This document shows positions 1 to 4,543 of a DNA stretch of 6,105 nucleotides, piece by piece. The translations under genes and the position numbers were made by a program. The stretch covers positions 1-6,105 of the forward strand of contig CAIOHW010000338.1 of assembly GCA_903858195.1 (NCBI GenBank). Reading direction: 5' to 3'. The notes below the pieces were generated by a model, which was not told the DNA's origin, made no database searches, and saw only the letters and a list, made by a program, of their open reading frames with translations. This stretch comes from Oligoflexia bacterium. GTDB taxonomy: Bacteria; Bdellovibrionota; UBA1018. Every line of letters begins with the position of its first letter. Within the stretch, counting starts at the first letter, position 1.

Positions 1-549
1 GAGGAGCTCGGCCTGATCGACCAACATGCTGCCCATGAGCGCGTTCGCTTCGAGATCCTCAAGACCCGCGCCCTCAGGCGGGCTGCCTCAAACGACTCGC
101 AGGCACTTCTCATTCCCGAAGTCGTGAGGTTTGAGCCGCAGATCCAGCCTGCTCTCCAGACGCGTCTGCCGCTTCTGGCCCAGCTTGGATTTGAGGCTGA
201 GATCTTCGGTCCGGGCCAGCTCCTGTTTCGGGCCGCACCCCCTGAGTGGGGATCCCAGGACCTCCGCATCCGACTTGCGGGCTTGGTCGATCGGCTCATG
301 TCGATTCAGGGCTCGGAACTCACCGGCGGCGAGACCCTCCTGCTCGATGAAATGCTCTTTGAGAAGCTCGCCTCCGAGGCCTGCCGCTCTTCGGTCCGCG
401 CCGGCGACCGCGTAGAAGCCTGGGGAGCGCAGGCGCTGATCGAGCAACTCTCCCGCTGTGAGCACCCTTGGAATTGCCCACACGGAAGACCCACGGTGGC
501 CCGGGTGCCCCGCGCAAGGTTCGAAGACTGGTTTAGCCGAACGGTATGA
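1..549 (+). CDS. mutL: DNA mismatch repair protein MutL, C-terminal part (5' end outside window)
   Basis: This is the C-terminal dimerisation and endonuclease domain of MutL, which links MutS mismatch recognition to strand incision and removal. The reading frame is open from base 1 and gives 182 residues; the N-terminal GHKL ATPase half lies upstream of the window. Visible motifs, numbered from the window edge, are DQHAAHERVRFE at 7-18 (an exact match to the metal-binding DQHA-x2-E-x4-E endonuclease motif), ACRSSVRAGD at 127-136, CPHGRP at 159-164 and a terminal FSR at 178-180. All four motifs known from incising MutL/PMS2-type proteins are present. E. coli-type MutL, which works with MutH, lacks the first. 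The product is therefore inferred to nick DNA itself in a methylation-independent repair system. Its TGA stop overlaps the miaA ATG by 4 bp. Identity is very secure; only the missing 5' part is unknown. Confidence 0.97.
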   Translation, partial: EELGLIDQHAAHERVRFEILKTRALRRAASNDSQALLIPEVVRFEPQIQPALQTRLPLLAQLGFEAEIFGPGQLLFRAAPPEWGSQDLRIRLAGLVDRLMSIQGSELTGGETLLLDEMLFEKLASEACRSSVRAGDRVEAWGAQALIEQLSRCEHPWNCPHGRPTVARVPRARFEDWFSRTV

Positions 550-1481
550 GCACGAGTCCCAAGCCACCCGTGTTCCCCGTTCTGGCCGGACCTACGGCCA
601 GCGGCAAGACCCAGTTGGCTCTCGAGACGGCGGAGCGGCTCGGCCTTGAGATCATCAACGCAGACAGCCTTCTCGTATACTGCGGTTTTGACATCGGGAC
701 GGCCAAGCCCAGCCTCCGGGAGCGCGGGAGCGTGCCCCACCACCTGATCGATATCCGAGACCCGCTCGAATCGTTTACGGCGGCTGACTTCGTGCGCGAA
801 GTCCATGCCCTGCATGCCACACTTGCCCCGACAGGACGCCGCGCGCTGATCGTGGGTGGCACCCATTTCTACCTCAAGGCCCTGTGCCGAGGCTTGTGGG
901 ACGCTCCGCCCACACAGCCCGAGTTTCGTAGCAGCCTGGACGGAATCGAAACGACTGAGCTCCATTCGAGGCTTGCCCAGAAAGACCCGGCCCACGCAGC
1001 CAAGATCGGCCCCTCCGACCGCTACCGCCTCATCCGGGCGCTTGAGATCCTCGAGTTCTCGGGCCGACGGCCAAGCGAGCTTGAGGCCGAGGCCGAAGCA
1101 CGCGATCCCGACCCCCGCTTCCCGCTGCTCTGGATCGACCGCAGCACCGATGAGCTCGATGAGCGCATCCTCCAACGGACCCGTCAGATGCTTGAGCAGG
1201 GCCTCATTGAAGAGACCCGCTCATTGATGCAGCGAGTACCGGGGGCTCGTGCACTGGGATCCGTGGGCTACCGCCAGGTGGTCGACCACCTCGAACAAAG
1301 GCCCCCGGCAGGTCGCAAGCTTCGCCCGGGGCTCGGGGGCCTCGAAGATGAGATCACCCTTGCCACCCGGCAGCTGGTCAAGGCGCAGCGCACCTTTCTC
1401 AAGGGCTTTTCAGGTGCCGAAGGGTTTATTTTGGAGCAGGACCGACTTAAACTGGTTGCCCGAATCGAGGCATTGCTGTGA
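546..1481 (+). CDS. miaA: tRNA dimethylallyltransferase MiaA
   Basis: MiaA transfers a dimethylallyl group from DMAPP to N6 of adenosine 37 in tRNAs that read UNN codons, the first step toward ms2i6A, in the cytoplasm. The 311-residue length is normal for the family. Motifs seen are the P-loop GPTASGKT (15-22), NADS (38-41, including the conserved Asp), DIGTAKP (49-55), PHHLIDIRDP (64-73), GGTHFYLKAL (104-113), RLIRALEI (161-168), GYRQ (241-244) and TRQL (274-277). The ATG lies inside ATGA shared with the mutL stop, so translation is probably coupled; the Shine-Dalgarno sequence upstream is weak. Oddities are KAQRTF (279-284) where the family usually has KRQxTW, and about ten extra residues rich in Pro, Gly and Arg (around 252-265) between GYRQ and TRQL. 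mutL-miaA adjacency is common in bacteria and supports the call. Confidence 0.97.
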   Translation: MSTSPKPPVFPVLAGPTASGKTQLALETAERLGLEIINADSLLVYCGFDIGTAKPSLRERGSVPHHLIDIRDPLESFTAADFVREVHALHATLAPTGRRALIVGGTHFYLKALCRGLWDAPPTQPEFRSSLDGIETTELHSRLAQKDPAHAAKIGPSDRYRLIRALEILEFSGRRPSELEAEAEARDPDPRFPLLWIDRSTDELDERILQRTRQMLEQGLIEETRSLMQRVPGARALGSVGYRQVVDHLEQRPPAGRKLRPGLGGLEDEITLATRQLVKAQRTFLKGFSGAEGFILEQDRLKLVARIEALL

Positions 1482-2341
1482 CAACCCAGACTTCTCAAAA
1501 GCGCATCCTTCTCGTTTCTGATGGTACCGGCGAGACGGCCGCCGCCCTGCTCAAGGCCGCCATGGTGCAGTTTAGTGATCAGGACCTGAACCTCGTCCGG
1601 CACAAGAATATCCGGGCCGATGCCCAGCTCGAGGCCATCTGCGCCGATGCGGCCAAGGACCGCTCGCTTGTGGTCTTTACGCTCGTCTCCCCGCAACTCA
1701 GGGCCGGATTGATCCAGAAATGCAAGGCTCTGGGCATCCCGGCCATTGACCTGCTTGGCCCCCTTCTTCAGGGGCTGGGGGGCTATTTCGGGCTTGAGCC
1801 CAAGTCGATCGCTGGGCTCCTTCATGACGTGAACGAGGAGTACTTTCGCCGGATCGACGCCATGGAGTTCACCATCGCCCACGATGACGGCCAGGACCTG
1901 ACCGACCTTGCCCGGGCCGATCTGGTGATTCTGGGCATCTCACGCACCTCCAAGACCCCCCTCTCGATGTACCTGAGCCATCAGGGCTGGAAAGTCTGCA
2001 ACATCCCCCTCATCAAGGGCATTGAGGTGCCCGCCGAGGTGTTTGACCTCGACCAGCGCCGGGTGGTGGGCCTGACGATTGACGCCCATGACCTGCTGGT
2101 GATCCGCCGGGCACGCCTGGAGCGCCTGGGCCACGACCGCGGGGGCGAATATGCCGACCCTGACAAGGTCGTGGACGAGATTGAATGGGCCAATGAGCTC
2201 TTCAGGCGCAATCGCCGCTGGCCCATCTTTAATGTCACGGGCAAGGCGCTCGAAGAAACCGCCTCGGAAATCATGAAGTTAATGGCTTCTCGGCGCTTGA
2301 CACCGCACGCCTCCTTGGAAAATATGCCCCCCAAAACTTGA
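1478..2341 (+). CDS. DUF299 bifunctional kinase/pyrophosphorylase, pyruvate phosphate dikinase (or PEP synthase) regulatory protein
   Basis: Proteins of this family switch pyruvate, phosphate dikinase (PPDK) or PEP synthase off by ADP-dependent phosphorylation of an active-site threonine, and on again by Pi-dependent dephosphorylation. They thus control pyruvate/PEP interconversion. The 287-residue product shows VSDGTGETA (13-21), HDDGQ (135-139), the P-loop-like GISRTSKTPLSMYLS (153-167) and a C-terminal segment with RRWPIFNVTGKALEETA (246-262), all characteristic of the family. The SRTSKT form of the loop is closer to PPDK-type regulators as I remember them, while enterobacterial PEP-synthase regulators carry a more G-K-T-like loop. 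The target enzyme is not in the window, so the choice is tentative. The start is GTG, overlapping the miaA TGA as GTGA, with GAGG at 1467-1470 seven bases upstream as Shine-Dalgarno. It is very probably co-expressed with mutL and miaA, an unusual setting for a carbon-flux regulator. Confidence 0.93.
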   Translation: MTTQTSQKRILLVSDGTGETAAALLKAAMVQFSDQDLNLVRHKNIRADAQLEAICADAAKDRSLVVFTLVSPQLRAGLIQKCKALGIPAIDLLGPLLQGLGGYFGLEPKSIAGLLHDVNEEYFRRIDAMEFTIAHDDGQDLTDLARADLVILGISRTSKTPLSMYLSHQGWKVCNIPLIKGIEVPAEVFDLDQRRVVGLTIDAHDLLVIRRARLERLGHDRGGEYADPDKVVDEIEWANELFRRNRRWPIFNVTGKALEETASEIMKLMASRRLTPHASLENMPPKT

Positions 2342-2349
2342 GGGGGGGC
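2326..2349 (+). promoter_or_regulatory. GC-only hairpin over the DUF299 stop codon and the ilvE ribosome-binding site
   Basis: GCCCCCC (2326-2332) can pair perfectly with GGGGGGC (2343-2349), giving seven G-C pairs around a 10-base loop. The loop holds the TGA stop of the upstream gene (2339-2341). The best Shine-Dalgarno match for ilvE, GAGG at 2340-2343, is partly in the loop and partly in the 3' stem arm, and the ilvE ATG lies six bases beyond the stem. No T-run follows, so it is unlikely to be an intrinsic terminator. The likely effect, inferred, is that the hairpin limits free initiation at ilvE unless ribosomes finishing the upstream gene melt it, i.e. translational coupling. Processing or RNA stability are alternatives. 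Confidence 0.5.
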
Positions 2350-2354
2350 CTCAC

Positions 2355-3287
2355 ATGGCTCGCGGTTCACAGGTCTGGTACAACGGTAAGATTCTTCCGG
2401 TCGAAAGCGCAAAGATCAGCCTCTTTACGCACTCGCTTCACTACGGTGTGGGCGCCTTTGAAGGCATCCGCGCCTACAAGCAGTCCGGTGGCGGCGGCGG
2501 CATCTTCCGTCTGACCGAGCACATGGAGCGCCTGTTTGAATCCTGCAAGATTCTGGGAGTGACCATTCCCTTCACGCTCGACCAGATCTGCCAGGCTGCT
2601 GTCGACACCTGCAAGGCAAACGGCTTTGAAGAGTGCTACATTCGCCCGATCGTCTTCACCGCAGACGGCCCACTCGGCGTGAACCCCGGCAACAATCCTC
2701 CGATCGATGTCGCCATCCTGAACTGGGAATGGGGCTCGTACCTCGGCGACAAGGGCGCAAACGAAGGCGCAAGGCTCGCGATCTCGAGCTTTATCCGCCC
2801 GCACGTCAACTCCAGCATGACCAAGGGAAAGATCACCGGCCAGTACGTCAACGGTGTGCTCGCCAAGCGTGAAGCCATCTCGGCGGGCTTTGATGAGGCG
2901 CTGATGCTCGACCCCGAAGGCTTCCTCACCGAAGGCACGGGCGAAAACCTGTTTGTCATCCGCGACGGCAAGGTCAAGACCACCTCACTCACCTCGATCC
3001 TGAACGGCATCACCCGCCAGACCGTGATCGAGTACTTCCTGAAAAAGAAGATCCCCATCGTCGAGAGCCGCTTCACCCGCGATGAGCTCTATTGCGCCGA
3101 TGAAATCTTCCTCACGGGTACGGCAGCTGAGATCACCCCGGTCAAGGAAGTCGATCGCCGCCCGATCGGCCGCGGCGCACACATCGGCCGGCCTGGCCCC
3201 ATCACCGCGCAGCTGCAAAAAGACTACGCAGCGCTCGTGCGCGGGGATCTCGGCGAATTCCCCAAGGGATGGATCACCCGGATCTAA
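2355..3287 (+). CDS. ilvE: Branched-chain amino acid aminotransferase IlvE (PLP fold class IV)
   Basis: IlvE catalyses the last step of valine, leucine and isoleucine synthesis and the first step of their breakdown, moving the amino group between glutamate/2-oxoglutarate and the branched-chain 2-oxo acids with PLP in the cytoplasm. The 310 residues match the usual length. Key features are HYGVGAFEGIRAY (29-41), YIRP (95-98), the probable PLP Schiff-base lysine K159 in GKITGQYVNG, GFDEALMLD (178-186), EGTGENLF (193-200), GITR (218-221) and GTAAEITPV (255-263). The sequence looks intact and catalytically competent. Small peculiarities are a run of five glycines (45-49) encoded by a short GGY repeat, and a slightly long loop, GRGAHIGRPGP, at 272-282. 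The start is ATG, 13 bp after the preceding stop, with a G-rich Shine-Dalgarno region inside a hairpin. It is probably the last gene of the transcription unit because the next gene is convergent. Confidence 0.96.
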   Translation: MARGSQVWYNGKILPVESAKISLFTHSLHYGVGAFEGIRAYKQSGGGGGIFRLTEHMERLFESCKILGVTIPFTLDQICQAAVDTCKANGFEECYIRPIVFTADGPLGVNPGNNPPIDVAILNWEWGSYLGDKGANEGARLAISSFIRPHVNSSMTKGKITGQYVNGVLAKREAISAGFDEALMLDPEGFLTEGTGENLFVIRDGKVKTTSLTSILNGITRQTVIEYFLKKKIPIVESRFTRDELYCADEIFLTGTAAEITPVKEVDRRPIGRGAHIGRPGPITAQLQKDYAALVRGDLGEFPKGWITRI

Positions 3288-3294
3288 ACCCGGT

Positions 3295-3310
3295 CCAAGG
3301 ATCGTCCTGG
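3295..3310. terminator. Weak hairpin between the convergent genes, possible terminator
   Basis: The only gap between ilvE and the convergent VWA gene is 23 bp. Within it, CCAAGGA and TCCTGG can form a six-pair stem with one bulged A and a three-base TCG loop. There is no T-run on either strand, so it is at best a poor intrinsic terminator that might serve both directions. It is listed because no better terminator is visible for either gene. Confidence 0.2.
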
Positions 3311-4369
3311 CTACTTGACCCGAGTCGTGACCACCACCCGAAAGGGCTGGTTTGGGTCGATGCCGAGGTCAGCGAAGGCACTCGGGCTCACCGAAATTTG
3401 GTGGCTGCTCTCGGCGGATGCCTGACTCAGCACCACATGCTGATTCACGATGGCGTTTTTGGAGAAAGATCCCTGCTGGATGCTCGCTGAAACAAGCTCG
3501 AGCTGCGACTGACTACAGGCCTCGATTTCAACCCCTCGGGCTTCCCTCACCAGCTGGTTTTTCAAGTCGGCAAGAATCTGCGTCCAGTTGGGCTGATCCA
3601 GATCATAGGTGCGGCCCCCAAAGGCACTCGCCAGACCCTGATAGGGATAGCCTCGTCCCGAGAGTGCTGCCCGTTTTGCCAGCTCCCCGCCCGCATTGAC
3701 CGTCGAGTGGCTGTGAACCGCACTCAAGCGAAAGGCCTCACCCCTGGCTTCGAGGGCCTGCGCAACCCTCGCGCCCTGTTGGTGGATCAGGCAGCTCTGG
3801 TAGGCCGACCAGTCCGCCTGTTCGGCTTCGGTGAACTCCCCGGTCCTGACTGATGGAAGGGAACAGTTGGCGTAATGCTCAATATCGTCCGTCACGAGGA
3901 TGTAGCGGTTCAAGGTTCCTGGGCCACTGAAACGGGCTGAGTCAGGAATCTTCACGCCCGAAATCAATCCAAGCCCGCTCTCAATCTTGGCGAGCTTGTT
4001 GTGCGAACCCACATAATCAGCATGCTGGTACACACCCTGAGGTACATTCAAGGTCACACCCGAGGAACTCTTGCCATGGACGATCACCTTGGCAGCAGAT
4101 CCCAGCTCGGCCTGAAGCTCGGAGAGAAACTGCGAAAGTCCTGCGCTCAGGCCCGCGGCCTCCGCCGTCATACTTGCAGAGGTATCCACGACGAAAACGG
4201 CATTGAGATTGCGGAGCCTCTCGGTCCGAAAATCGAGTTGGACGGTCTGGGTCGAGCCGCTCTCACACGAGGGCCCGAGCGAGGCGATCGTGATTTCAAT
4301 CGGCTGATGGCAGCCCGCTGCCGCCAAAAGCACTCCGGCAGAAAAGATCTTTTTGATGCGTGCGATCAT
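3311..4369 (-). CDS. Lipoprotein with von Willebrand factor A domain
   Basis: The 352-residue product starts with a short basic stretch (MIARIKK), a hydrophobic core and the lipobox AAGC, with the predicted lipidated cysteine at residue 20. His follows the Cys rather than Asp, so outer-membrane placement is plausible by the E. coli +2 rule. A VWA-type domain spans about 55-275. AVFVVDTSASM (57-67) supplies the DxSxS part of a metal-ion-dependent adhesion site, and YILVTDDIEHY (156-166) is a typical later strand with acidic residues. Cysteines at 35, 169, 193 and 285 could form disulfides. The C-terminal 70 residues are unassigned. An in-frame ATG exists 45 bases upstream, but the chosen ATG has a strong Shine-Dalgarno at the right distance and places the signal peptide at the true N-terminus. 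VWA lipoproteins usually bind proteins or surfaces; the ligand here is unknown. The gene is divergent from the repeat lipoprotein. Confidence 0.88.
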   Translation of the reverse strand: MIARIKKIFSAGVLLAAAGCHQPIEITIASLGPSCESGSTQTVQLDFRTERLRNLNAVFVVDTSASMTAEAAGLSAGLSQFLSELQAELGSAAKVIVHGKSSSGVTLNVPQGVYQHADYVGSHNKLAKIESGLGLISGVKIPDSARFSGPGTLNRYILVTDDIEHYANCSLPSVRTGEFTEAEQADWSAYQSCLIHQQGARVAQALEARGEAFRLSAVHSHSTVNAGGELAKRAALSGRGYPYQGLASAFGGRTYDLDQPNWTQILADLKNQLVREARGVEIEACSQSQLELVSASIQQGSFSKNAIVNQHVVLSQASAESSHQISVSPSAFADLGIDPNQPFRVVVTTRVK

Positions 4370-4543
4370 TGGAAACGCCTCCCCATGGAATCGCCAATCG
4401 TTCCAGTGAGCCAACGTACCGCAGTTTGAACTCTTCCAAGCCTACCACCCTGACCGAGGGCCACCGCAAGTTGGGTCACGGATGACACAGCTTACGGAGC
4501 GCCTCGGAATGTCCGAAGATGATTGCAGGGGGTTCTTTCACCT
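4370..4543. promoter_or_regulatory. Divergent intergenic region between two lipoprotein genes
   Basis: These roughly 174 bases must hold the promoters and upstream regions of both divergent lipoprotein genes. I see no convincing -10/-35 pair on either strand. Two imperfect symmetries could be operator sites or chance: TGGAA (4386-4390) with TTCCA (4401-4405), and CCCTGACC (4448-4455) with GGTCACGG (4474-4481). The second has eight-base arms with one mismatch, 18 bases apart. No rho-independent terminator or known riboswitch is visible. Confidence 0.4.
4378..4384 (-). promoter_or_regulatory. Shine-Dalgarno that fixes the start of the VWA lipoprotein
   Basis: Read on the - strand the bases are GGGGAGG, followed by eight bases and then ATG at 4369-4367. 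This is close to the ideal anti-Shine-Dalgarno match and spacing. It argues for the start that opens directly with the lipoprotein signal peptide instead of the upstream in-frame ATG at 4414. Confidence 0.75.

Noticed and set aside
306..1175. Long antisense reading frame (289 codons) opposite mutL and miaA
   Set aside because: It is the complement of two strongly conserved genes in a GC-rich sequence, and the translation shows no recognisable domain; a shadow frame.
1268..1882. Antisense reading frame of 204 codons opposite miaA and the DUF299 gene
   Set aside because: The opposite strand has unambiguous family motifs across the same region, and no independent start signal or domain supports it.
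2326..2349. Rho-independent terminator between the DUF299 gene and ilvE
   Set aside because: The GC hairpin is strong but no T-run follows, and the ilvE start codon is only six bases away; a role at the ribosome-binding site fits better.
2485..2502. Short GGY/GGC trinucleotide run in ilvE as a possible variable repeat
   Set aside because: Only about five units, in frame, encoding a glycine loop; changes would not shift the frame, and it is too short to suggest a contingency locus.
4370..4414. Longer start for the VWA lipoprotein at ATG 4414
   Set aside because: It would put 15 mostly polar residues before the signal peptide, and the GGGGAGG eight bases before ATG 4369 clearly marks the later start.
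4001..4429. 142-codon + strand frame opposite the VWA lipoprotein
   Set aside because: The - strand has lipobox, MIDAS motif and an ideal Shine-Dalgarno; this frame is its shadow.
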